Positions 9,924 to 19,796 of a stretch of DNA of 64,000 nt are shown one piece after another. The position numbers and the translations under genes are program-made. The DNA comes from Anas platyrhynchos (Eukaryota > Chordata > Aves > Anseriformes > Anatidae). Position 1 is the first letter of the stretch. The number at the start of each line of letters is the position of its first letter. Location of the stretch: the NCBI RefSeq assembly GCF_047663525.1, contig NC_092601.1, positions 19,181,501-19,245,500 of the forward strand. Reading direction: 5' to 3'. The notes under the pieces are model-generated. The model saw only the letters and a list, made by a program, of their open reading frames with translations. It did not search any database and had not been told where the DNA came from.

Positions 9924-12900
9924 TCGCGGTGCAGACGCTGCCCTCCCTGCTCCCGCAGCCCGAAACTTCAGCTCGCCTTGTAAATACCGACACTAGTCTT
10001 CCGGGATCAGCAGTGCATACATACATACCCTCATCAAAACACGACGACCGCTTGTTTTAGGAGGCCTCTGTATGTGTGTGACACTTGCTAGCTTGGGTTC
10101 CCTAGCAGGAAATGTGCGGGGTTTTGAGTTAACAAGCAGTAATACTTCTAGGAACTGTAGTTGGTGGTGACTAATAGAGTTTTTAAACAGAAATATACCA
10201 AATTGCTACAGTCTTTGTAATTTTTGAAATCAGATGCTGAAATTCTGGTGAACCTAGGTATTCACAAATTGTTTCCGTTGAATGCTAAGCATGGTTGATA
10301 TTTTAAACCGTTGTGCTGAAGCTTGCAATGACTGTGAACGTGTCTTAGAAGAGCCTTTTGTTCGAGACATGGATACATTTGATCAGTGTGGAAAAGTCTG
10401 CTTGTAGACATATTTTTAAATGCCTTGTACATACAGTCACACCGGCTCCCCGAAGCTGTCTTCCTCCTTAGCCTGCTGTAAGCGTGTGCGTTTCACCACA
10501 TCCCTTCCTATTACTCAGGCATTAAGACTACAAAATGAATTTCATTCCGGTTCTTGTAAATCAGAGCAAATCTTTTTCTAAGTGAAAGGTGGGATTTTTT
10601 TTTTTTAACATCTGGAACAGTTTGCAGTTTTGATATACTATGTCAGCACTCCCATAAATCTTTCTCCTGTTTTTTCACAGACACTGTCGAAATTTAACAG
10701 CTCTGTAAAGGATATTAATATTCTACCAAAACAAAACACATTTATATTCTCGGTTTACAATTTACCAACTGAAAATACGCCCGCTACAGAAGGGCTGTAC
10801 TGAGGGCTATTTATAAAGGTAGCTTTTATACTTTATACCCTCTGCTATTATCTTAAAGGCTCAAAATCATGAATTTTACAGGCATCTTGGTTTTCCTGAT
10901 TTCAGCCAAAATTCCTGGGGATTTTATTCAGTAATCCAGGACCTTCTGCATCGTTTCAGAACCCCTGACTCCCAAGGGGAAACCGCAGCCGATGCTTTGG
11001 CAGCGAAGCTCGCCGTGCGCGGGGCCGCGGGGCTGGGTGGTGGCTGCTGCCCGCAGCAGGGCGAGGGCTGAGCGTGTCCTCCCGTGACACTGCTGCCATT
11101 CCTCCCCTGGCACACACGAGTTCGGTGGGTTTGCAAAGAAAGCACGTACGTTTTTTGAAATCCGACCAATTCTAATGTAAATACACATCACTTCATGAGT
11201 ACGGGGCAAAAAAATGAGGGTGGAATTTTCTGAATCACGAGGAATCCTACCAAGGAAATTCTGGTTTGTAGATCTTTTATAAACATCAGGCTCTACCTTT
11301 TGAAATTCTGTTTTCAATGCCTCATTAAGTGAAAGGACTGCTGGAAGCTAGCGCTGGTGCTGCAGCTGCTGGCTTGGTGCCGCGAGCAGGGCTCCTCGTC
11401 CCGTGACCAAACCGAAGGCCGGCCCTGCCTTGTGCGTGTCGGGGTACGTGAGCTGTGGTCTCAGGTACTGAGCTGGGCTTGAGGAAACAAAACAAAACAA
11501 AGAAAAACTGCAAATTGTGCCAGATGGACAAGGGGGCTTGTGGGCAACTTTGCATCGGACTAAGACCGGGAAAGTCGGAGTTAGTTCCTGATGAGAGTTC
11601 CCATAACCCCAGCACACGTCTCAGAAGACGTCTCGCCATCTTCTGCAGACCACAGTTGATGTTCAGAGCATGTATGTTACTGTAACTTTCAAATCTGTTG
11701 CTGCAGAATTAGTATTACTTAAATGGTGAATGTTTTTCATTTCTGTATCTTCAGACCCGAAGACGCTCCCGCGGTCCGGCCGCCTGTGGGTTACGGTGGT
11801 ACCGTGATGCTCCTGGGGCCAGGAGGGCACCCGTGGCTGCACGGGGTCGATCCACGGGCACTGCTGTGGGGGGAGCTGCGTCTTTTTTGTCTGGGACTCG
11901 TGTGTGTGTTGGAGTGACACTTCCACATGGAGCAGGCTTTGCTTGGTTGCGGGGCTGTGCCCACAGGTGGCTCAGCGGCAGCACGTGTTGGGTCTGCGCG
12001 CATCTTCAGGATCCTCACAGAACAGCCTGTGCTCCAGGGAGAGCTTAGCAAAGGCAAGGTACAAAGCCCAGGGAAGTCTGCAGGATGTGAGCGTTTCTGA
12101 TATTTCCCATTCTGCTAGTTTCAAAGCTCTTGCTTTGAGGTTTATTTCCAGATTACCCGTTTCTTCTGTGCAGAAATGTAAAACGGAATGTGCCCGGCCC
12201 TGCACAGATGCTGGGATTTGTACTGACTCCTCCAAGGAAGGGCAGAGTGACAGTGGTTGACTCACTGTTTGCCGTAATTTGATGATTTAATCTTTACTGT
12301 TGGATGAGGAAAGCAGTGCTTCGGGAAGATGCTCAGATCTGAGCGGCTCAGGAGGCTCTGTTAGTCACTGGGGGCTCTGACGCGTGGCTGAAGCCCAGTA
12401 AGATGATCCTGGGCAGTGCTGGCAGGCAGCTGCAGTGCACCCCAGCTGTGTGACAGCGCTGCAGCAGTGGGGGGACAAGGGGACAGACTGCCTGTGCCAC
12501 TGGTGGGCCAGGAGAAGGGTACTCACGGGGACAGAGGAGGCATCTCAGCCTGCAGCTACAGGCAAGAGAGAAAGCCAGGGGCTTGTGGTACCCCGTGGCC
12601 CTGCCTGCATGGCACAGGGCAAGCCCCACGTCCCCACAGGGCTGCGGTGGGACTGGTGGGGGTCTGGTGGTGGGACCCTGAGCTCCGCACCTCCTGGCCT
12701 CAGGTGCAAGAGGAGGAGACCGGAGGAGGCGCGAGGTGCTCGTGGCCACCCCGTGCCAGCCAGGGACAAGGACAGCAGGTCCCGGCCTCCGCCAGGGCTG
12801 GTTGCACCTGGACACCGCAGGTAAGTGGGGAGCAGGCGCCTCGGGAGGTCTCAGCATGGTGCAGGGATGAATCCATCCCCAGGAGGCTGCTGGGTGCTCG

Positions 12901-13361
12901 CGTGGCCCTGGGGGACAGTGGGAGTGACAGGAGCAGAGCAGGGCAGTGGGGATGGGGGAAAAGCGGGGCTGGGGCTTGGCCAGAAACCGCCTGGTGCTGG
13001 TGGTCTCTGCAGCGGGCTCTGGGGGGCTGGGAGACCGCAGGCAGACCGGGGTCGGCTGCAAAGCCTGATCTGCTCTGAGGGCTGCTGGGCAGCTGCACGG
13101 GGCTGGAGGCGATGCCAGCCGTCCTGAGGCAGGCACTGCACAGCCTGTGTGAGCTCAGTGCGTGGCTGGGCCAGGGCTGGCAGCGCAGCAGCTCCCCGGC
13201 CACCCACTGCTCAGTGGCTGCGCCGCTGGGATGCCATTTCCATGGGGCACGGAGACCCTGCTGCCACTGCTGCCGTCCCCCCTGGCCAGACATCAGAGCA
13301 GTCATCTCTAGGTGGAGAGCCGTCACCAAAGGAGTTACTGACCCTTCCAATCCGTGTAACA

Positions 13362-13367
13362 AATAAA
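13362..13367 (+). terminator. PRKCB: Candidate poly(A) signal AATAAA
   Basis: First canonical hexamer I find after the beta-I stop, at the edge of a GC-rich block. Use is uncertain. Confidence 0.25.
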
Positions 13368-13703
13368 CGCAAGGTTGCGTGGTGGCAGAGCCCCATGGGT
13401 GGTCTCGGAGATGGGATGGTGAGAGCAGGTTCTGGGCAGCTCTGGTCATTTAGTCCCAGGAACTAGGAATGGTGACTTCTAGCACGGAGCACAAGGATGT
13501 AGCTGTTCAGCTGGTAGGGCTTACATCTGGAGCGTGCAGCTCACCCACACGAACAAGTGCTGCAGCTTCTCTGCTTTCGCAGTCACAGGTGAGCCACTGA
13601 GCCTGCAACAGCAAAAGAAGCAACAAGCATCTTGCTCCATGCATGGAAGTGTCATCCAAGCTGTTTTTTTCTGATCACGTTCAAACTGGCAATTAAAACA
13701 AGG

Positions 13704-13735
13704 AAAAAAAAAAAAAAGAAAAAAAGAAAAAAAAA
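13704..13735. repeat. A-rich tract
   Basis: A run of adenines broken only by two guanines. It sits about 170 bp before the doubled poly(A) signal in the presumed terminal part of the PRKCB 3'UTR. No retroposon body or target-site duplication is evident beside it. Confidence 0.85.
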
Positions 13736-13905
13736 TGTTTATTGTTGAACAGTTTGTGTTTGTGACTTTGATTTCACCTGCAAGTATTTGATGACTTTTC
13801 TACATCCTAGACTACCTGCTGTGTGTTTGTCAAAGGATTCTCATAAAGACCTCCTTTTAGATGGGCATATACTCTTAATTCTATTTGCTGCATGTATGAA
13901 AAAAA

Positions 13906-13916
13906 AATAAAATAAA
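13906..13916 (+). terminator. PRKCB: Doubled poly(A) signal, likely end of PRKCB
   Basis: Two overlapping AATAAA hexamers (13906-13911 and 13911-13916), followed by AT-rich and then TG-containing sequence. This is the best candidate for the end of the longest beta-I transcript because composition changes to GC-rich intergenic sequence soon after. Confidence 0.45.
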
Positions 13917-13930
13917 ATATATAATTTTAA

Positions 13931-16900
13931 AGAAACTGTGAGAGCTTGGCTTCCTCTGCCTGCAGGATGCTGGTGGGTGTGGGGAGGGCCAGCAGGGACA
14001 CCACAGGACCCCACGGATGGGCAGCTGCCTCTGGGGCAGCCACCCAAGGGGCCCCACTGAGCAAATGCTGAAATGTTCAGCTTTTGGGTGAAGAAGGTGC
14101 ATATCCTCGTGGCTGGAGTGCATCACCAGATATAGAGGAGTGCAGTCCAGGCCTGGAAACCTTCAGCTGTGGGTACCTAAAGATGCAGTTAAACCAAGGG
14201 GAAGGGAAGGTGTTGGTTGTTCGGCTCTTTGGTCACTTGCTAAGTACGGTGGGTTATGGGCTATGGCTCTGCCAACCAGCCCATGGACACTTGTCCCCAG
14301 TCACCGCGCAGTGGGCTCGGGGAGGCGGGCAGGATGTGCCCTGGCAGACCCTCTGCAGGCACTTTGCCACTTGGCTGCAGGCACAGGACTGCACCTGAGG
14401 GCTGAGCTGCAGAGGGGCTGGGGAGGGAGCGTACCTAAACAGGGGCACAATGGAGCTGATAGGGAGGCCAGCAGGTCCCCCCTGTTCCTGATAACCAGGA
14501 GTCTTGCTGGCACATGGGGCCAGCAGAGCCCACCCAGACAGCCCCTGTTTTGCTGGGGTTGTATCAGGAGCTGGTGCACACAGAGGTGTCAGCATCCCGC
14601 TGCTCTGTGCTGGCCTCAGGCTGCCCTTGTATCCCCAGACCCATCTCCCTTTGGACTTGTGAGCCCCTCTCTGCTGCTCCTGCTCCCGGCTCCACCGTCA
14701 CCCTGTCCCCTGGGTGCGGGGCTGGCGCAGCGGCCAGGCAGGGCAGGGCGGTGAGCGGGGCTGCGATGGTCTCCAGCAGCCCCAGGGGTCTCGGTGGGTC
14801 CAGTCGAGCCCCCCTCCGGTTCGGTGGTCAGCATTGACGTGCCCCTTCCCAGCATTTCGGAAACACTTCTGAGCTTCAGTTGTTCTGGCTTCTGTAAGTG
14901 AAACATTTGGTTTTGTGACACTTTCCTTAATTATGGGAGCTAATGACAAAACCATTGTGACAAATGACTCAGCTTTTGATAGTGAAGTTAATTAATTCGG
15001 AAGTTAGAGTCTCCACCAGAGTATCTGGAGAAACCCGATTAAGAAGCCTGCTTACCCGCTGTAATACGGGCAGCAAAAACCTCAGTCCCTACAACTTGCC
15101 AGGTAAAATTCTCCCCACCACGGCAAGGGGGGGATCTGCTTGGAGCAGGGATAATAATGGCTAGACATTAGCACAGCAAATGCCTCCTGAGCCATCTCTC
15201 CATCCATCAAAGGCATCGGGAGGAACACAGCCTCATTAATGTTTGAATGAGTGACCAGAAGCAGCTTTGCGTTAGACTCTGACCTTCAAGAGCCGTCTCC
15301 CTGAAGCCATCTTTCATCTCTTTCATTTGCATTACAATCCTGTTTGCCTCATTATTCGTTATCCTCTTCTTCTTCAAAGAATTTAAATCAAATCAATTAA
15401 ATTGTGGTGGGTTGGAGCAGCAGCAAACCTTTTATGGGGTCTCAGCACGGTCCAGCTGGACTCACGACTACAAAATATCTCTTAATCTACTGCTATTTGT
15501 TCTTTTATCACTTCTGTCATACAGTTGCCTTACAGAATCCCTTTGATAATCTTCCTCCTTTCCACCCATCCCGTTGCATTCATGCTTTGTGCAGAGGCTG
15601 GTCTTCCTGTGACCTTGGCAATGGGATTCCCTCGGCTTCCCTCCCGCGGGATGGGATCGGGCTGTCCCTGGCAGGGCTGCTGCGATGGGAAGATGTAGAA
15701 CAGCACACAGCACTTGTACGCTCGGAGCCAGCACGGAGCAGCTGGGGAACCCTGGGATCCTGGCATGGTGTTTGGTGTCCCGTGTCATCCCCTCCCCTGT
15801 CCTGGACTTGTTTCAGAACAGGAGGAAAAAGCAGCTGCAGTTGTGGTGTGTGCCGGTGTGCGCAGGCAGTGCATGCAAAAGCAGAAGTGTGGGCAAAGTA
15901 CCATGGGCTTCAGCATGCAGCAGCTGCCAGCACATTCACCCAGCTCTCCCGAGAGCCTGGATGCTGTTTGTTTCCCCATGCATGGCCACTCCTGCGTAGC
16001 CTTTGCATGTTCCCATGATAAGGAGGCTTAACAAGAGTGGATTTCTGTTTCTCTTCCCTGCTATTTTTACTGCTACTAAACCGTAGGAAGCCCAGCAGGG
16101 AGCTGCAGAGCTGGTAGGCAGCCGCAGAGGCTCGCACTGACTGAGCCAGCTTGGGTGCGGGCAGCGGGCTGAGGCTTGCTGTGGGTGCCTGTGCAGAGGG
16201 TGGCAGCCCCCTGAACCCTGCCCCTGCCTCAGGGGGTGAGATGTGGGTGCTGTGCAGCCACCCGCCTGCAGCACCTCGGCTCTGTGCAGGGAGCTGCAGC
16301 TGCTGCAGCACCGCGGACACCCAGGGCAGGCCGGGCACAGGGCACTGCTCACTGGGGTCACAGCCGGGAGAAATGCCCCGAACACAGCTGCACGTCGTGT
16401 AAGGACACAGCAGCCTCACCGCTGGATTCCTGCTAGAGCAAGTAGATAGCAACCAGCACTTCCAAAGCACGTGCGGATATAAATAATCCACTCGTAGGAG
16501 TGGGGAAGGATGAACTCATGTGCCAAAGGCTCCGGAGTCCTTATCCCCTTGCAGCCCCCAGGAGCAGGGAAATGAAGTGAGGACCAGATGAGGCTGGAGC
16601 TCAGCATCTTTCTGCATTGCTAATGACCTAAACTCGCCTAGTATCAGCATCTCTCTTCCTCCAAGGAAAAAAAAACTAATCCAGCTAGGGATTATTTCTG
16701 ACTACCTACTTTCTGTCACTTTGCCAATGTAAAAGCACCAGAGCTTTCATCACTGGATTTGGAAGGACAAAGCCTAACAGATCTTGGTTTAAGACGTTTC
16801 TGTCTGCAAGGACAGCTTGGGTTTTTGTTGTTGTTGCTTTTTGTTTTGTTTTCTTGTATTTTGTTGTTGTCGTTTTTGCACAAGATGTCAAGTCTTTGCA

Positions 16901-18107
16901 GCAGGGTCTGGTTTCTGTTATTTGTTTCTACTTTGCCCAGCTCAGAAGGGTGCAGGTCCATGAGCAGGTGCCTGGTGATGGACACGTCATTGACCAGCAA
17001 GGGGTGACAGGAGCTGGAGCCAGAGACCTGGGCTGTGGCTGGAGCCACCGGGCTGTGCTGCTGGAGCACACAGAGCTGGAGCTGCAGGTTGGGTTGGCAA
17101 GGTCCCCAAATTCTTGTTGAGTTCACATCTCAGCTTGTCCCCTGGTCCCCACATGCGGCTGCTCTGGGCAGAGCTCCAGGCTCACTCCTGGGGCTGTCTC
17201 TCCATGCAGTGAGTGGTATGAGGGGTGCAGGGGTGTCCCCGCCACCAACCCGTCCAGGGGCCACCAAGATCCGAGGTGTGGACTTTGGTTCTGTTTGAGC
17301 TTGCTTTGTTAAAAGCCTAGGAAACAGTACATGTGCACTCTGCACACACCTACACACACGATGTTAAAATAACACAATTAAGGCTGCAAAATCCCCCACT
17401 CAGAACGCAATTTGCAGCCCCTTCGCTGTAGGTGTGAGATATCTTTGCTGCCTCCTCCCCAGGACGCCTGCCTCTGCGCAGGACGGGGGCCCGGGGGCTG
17501 CTGCTGCCAGGCTCTGCCCCACGCACTTCAGGGCTGGGGGTGGGCGGTAGAGCAAGGGGGGATAAGACAGCGATGTGTGGCTGGGGCAGCATCCTGGAGC
17601 CGCACCGTCTGTCCCTGCACCTTGCCCCAAGCCCCCTGCGTGGCACTCTCAGAGCCCTCAAAACAAGCCTCCATGTGCCATCACGCACGGGGCTCATCTC
17701 AGTGTCACCAAGGTGTGGCCTGTGACCATCGCGTGCTGCTGCCAGTGCCAGGCACAGATCCGGGCAACTATAACCCCTCCTCAAAAATAAATAAATAAAT
17801 AAAATAAATAAATAAAAAAGCACCACGGGAGAAAATTCCGTGATTCAGCTTGGGTGGATGCTTCTGGCCATGATCCCTAAGTGCCTGTCCTCCTCCTCCT
17901 CCTCTGCAGAGATCGATGTCCATCCTCCCATCCCGCTGAGGACTGCTGCTCTCCGGATGGAAATGCTGGAAGAGCACTAGCTGGAGCCATGGCCTTCAGA
18001 ATCAGCACAGGCAGCGAGCAGGGCAGAGGGCTCAAGGCACAGGAGAACGAAGCCGGGCACTCAGCACAGCCCGTGCGCTACACGCGCTGGGGAAAAATAG
18101 TGTAGCG
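13931..18107. other. Intergenic region between PRKCB and CACNG3
   Basis: No gene recognised. GC-rich stretches alternate with AT-rich islands at about 14,870-15,120 and 15,230-15,420 that resemble conserved noncoding elements. The first includes an AP-1/MAF-type TGACTCAGC at 14,965-14,973 and TTAATTAATT-like homeodomain sequence. Around 16,815-16,876 is a T/G-rich low-complexity run, and at 17,785 an AAAT repeat. Confidence 0.6.
17785..17818. repeat. AAAT/ATAA tetranucleotide microsatellite
   Basis: About eight slightly imperfect copies of an AAAT unit, roughly 650 bp upstream of the CACNG3 CpG island. Confidence 0.9.
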
Positions 18108-18440
18108 TTGTAATTAAAATGCCCTACCTAATGAGTATGCACAAAGGAGGTAATTTAAGGTTGAGAAGGGTACTTAATTTCCACAGTACTTCATTTCTCA
18201 GTACCTCATTTTTTGGTAACCTTCATAATTTTCTGTTTGCGTTTTGAGAGTAAATAACTAGTATTTACAAGTAAGTGCATACAAATGAGAGCTGTAGGAG
18301 TGCACGCTATCAGGTAAATCATACACTTCCCTGTCTCACCCGCAGCCCTTAAAAGAGTTTTAATTCAAGAGGTGGATGTGTTATAGGGCTTATTTGAAAG
18401 GTCGCATGAGTCATAAGCTCATCCAACTGCCTGCAAAATC
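18108..18440 (+). promoter_or_regulatory. CACNG3: AT-rich upstream element next to the CACNG3 CpG island
   Basis: A sharply bounded AT-rich segment just before the CpG island. It begins with TTGTAATTAAAATG (homeodomain-like TAATTA core). It contains three spaced GTACTTAATTT-like units (GTAC at 18170, 18186 and 18201) and an AP-1-type TGAGTCAT near 18,407. It is probably a proximal enhancer or upstream promoter element; this is inferred from position and composition. Confidence 0.4.
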
Positions 18441-19231
18441 GTTTGAGAGCGATGCGGAGCTAGCGGCGAGCCGGAGGGTTTAACCGAAGCGAACCGCTCC
18501 GGGGCGCGGTGTGGGGCCCCCCCCGGGATGTGGCTGCTCCCGGCCCCGCTCCGGGCGGCCTCCGCCACGGCCCGGCCCGGCGCTGGGAACCGGCCTCGGG
18601 CTGGGGCACCCCGGGGGGGCCCGCGGCGGGGCCCCCGACGGGTGCGGGCGCAGCGGGGTTGTGCGGCCCCCAGCCCCCGCAGCCTCCCCCGGAGCTCCCA
18701 GCGCGGAGGGGCGAAGCGGGGGGCGGCGGGGGCCGCACCGAGGGGTAGCACCCGGGGGTGGCACCGGGGGGCAGCGGAGGGGTGTGAGGGGTGGAGGGGG
18801 GGGGCGGGGGCTGCCCCGCCCGGTGCCGGCCCCCCTCCCGCCCGCCCCGGGGCAGTCCCCGCCCGGTCCCCGCCCGGTGCCGGCCCCCCCCCGGGCGGCG
18901 GTTTCCCGGCGGCGCGGCCCCCCCGCGGCCCGCCCTCCCTCCGCTGCCCCCCGCCCCCGCCGCCCCCCGCGGATGCCTTGGCCGGGCGGCGCGGGGGAGG
19001 CGCCGGGAGAGGCGCCGCGCTGCCGGCCGCGGGCGCACGGCGGAGCCGCTCCGCTCCGCGCCCCGCTGCTGCTCGGGCCATGCCGGCCGGGCGCCCGGGG
19101 GCTCGGCGGCCCCGAGCAGCGCCGCCGCGGGGGCCCGGCTCGCCGCGGGCCGCGGGGGCATGAGGCGCCGAGCGCGGAGCGCGGCGGCGGGCGGCGGCGC
19201 CGGCCCTTCCCCTGCGAGCCGCCGCCGTAGG

Positions 19232-19255
19232 ATGAAGCAGCATGAGGATGTGTGA
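19232..19255 (+). other. Short upstream ORF overlapping the CACNG3 start codon
   Basis: An ATG at 19232 opens a 7-codon frame (MKQHEDV) that stops at 19253-19255. It overlaps the main ATG at 19242 in a different frame. It has A at -3, as does the main start, so both are usable by a scanning ribosome. The same frame is also open back to an ATG at 18791. It could reduce or tune CACNG3 translation; its use is inferred. Confidence 0.5.
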
Positions 19256-19452
19256 CAGAGGCGTCCAGATGCTCATCACCACGGTGGGAGCCTTCGCAGC
19301 CTTCAGCCTGATGACCATCGCCGTGGGCACCGACTACTGGCTCTACTCGCGCGGCGTGTGCAGGACTAAGTCCACCGGCGACAACGACACGAGCCGCAAG
19401 AACGAGGAGGTGATGACCCACTCGGGGCTCTGGAGGACGTGCTGCCTGGAAG
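19242..19452 (+). CDS. CACNG3: CACNG3 (TARP gamma-3) coding exon 1
   Basis: Codes residues 1-70 plus the first base of codon 71, starting [16 protein letters not shown]. It contains the short cytoplasmic N-terminus, transmembrane segment 1 (about residues 8-28) and the start of the first extracellular loop. That loop carries an N-glycosylation sequon NDT at residue 48 and the claudin-family signature GLWRTCC (residues 62-68). The product belongs to the claudin-like TARP family: synaptic membrane proteins that bind AMPA-type glutamate receptors and control their trafficking and gating. MRMC at the start and [10 protein letters not shown] after TM1 point to gamma-3 rather than gamma-2, -4 or -8. 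The donor GTACCG follows at 19453. The start codon has A at -3 and is preceded by an overlapping upstream ORF. Confidence 0.97.
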
Positions 19453-19760
19453 GTACCGACCGCCCGCCGGCCGCCCCGCCGCCCCCGGCCGCTCGCCGGG
19501 GCCCTGCCCAGCCCAGAAGTTCGGGGGAGGGCGGGGGCGCCCCGGGACCCCCAGCGCCGGGCCCCGCGCCCCGCGGCCCCCCCGGCGGAGCTCCCCCGGC
19601 CGCCGGCCCCTGCCCGCGCAGGAGGGGCACGGGGGGGCCCGGCGCGGCCGGGGGGAAACTTTCTCGGTGGCTCCCGCACACGCAGGACGCGGGGTGCCGG
19701 GGGCGGCGGGGAGCGGGGCTGGCTGCGGGCAGCCGCGGTGCCTGCCCCGAGCGGCGCGGT

Positions 19761-19796
19761 GCGGGTGCGGGTGCGGGTGCGGGTGCGGGTGCGGGT
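19761..19796 (+). repeat. GCGGGT hexanucleotide tandem repeat
   Basis: Six perfect copies of GCGGGT with a partial unit before them, 308 nt downstream of the exon 1 donor of CACNG3 and inside the CpG island. The + (sense) strand has six GGG runs at 6-nt spacing, suitable for a G-quadruplex in DNA or nascent RNA. Confidence 0.92.

Larger units (their letters stand above)
9924..13930 (+). other. PRKCB: Probable long 3'UTR of PRKCB beta-I mRNA
   Basis: About 9,924-11,330 is AT-rich, lacks convincing splice sites and looks like a typical conserved vertebrate 3'UTR with many ATTTA-like motifs. I see only variant signals there (TATAAA near 10,812 and 11,278). About 11,340-13,480 is GC-rich and less UTR-like, so the true end could lie before it. 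Canonical AATAAA signals appear at 13,362 and, doubled, at 13,906-13,916 within an AT-rich segment that resembles a transcript end. The extent is therefore uncertain. Confidence 0.5.

Noticed and set aside
16416..16607. Minus-strand 63-codon frame with non-repetitive composition
   Set aside because: Non-low-complexity but no recognisable family, no exon borders and no further exons nearby.
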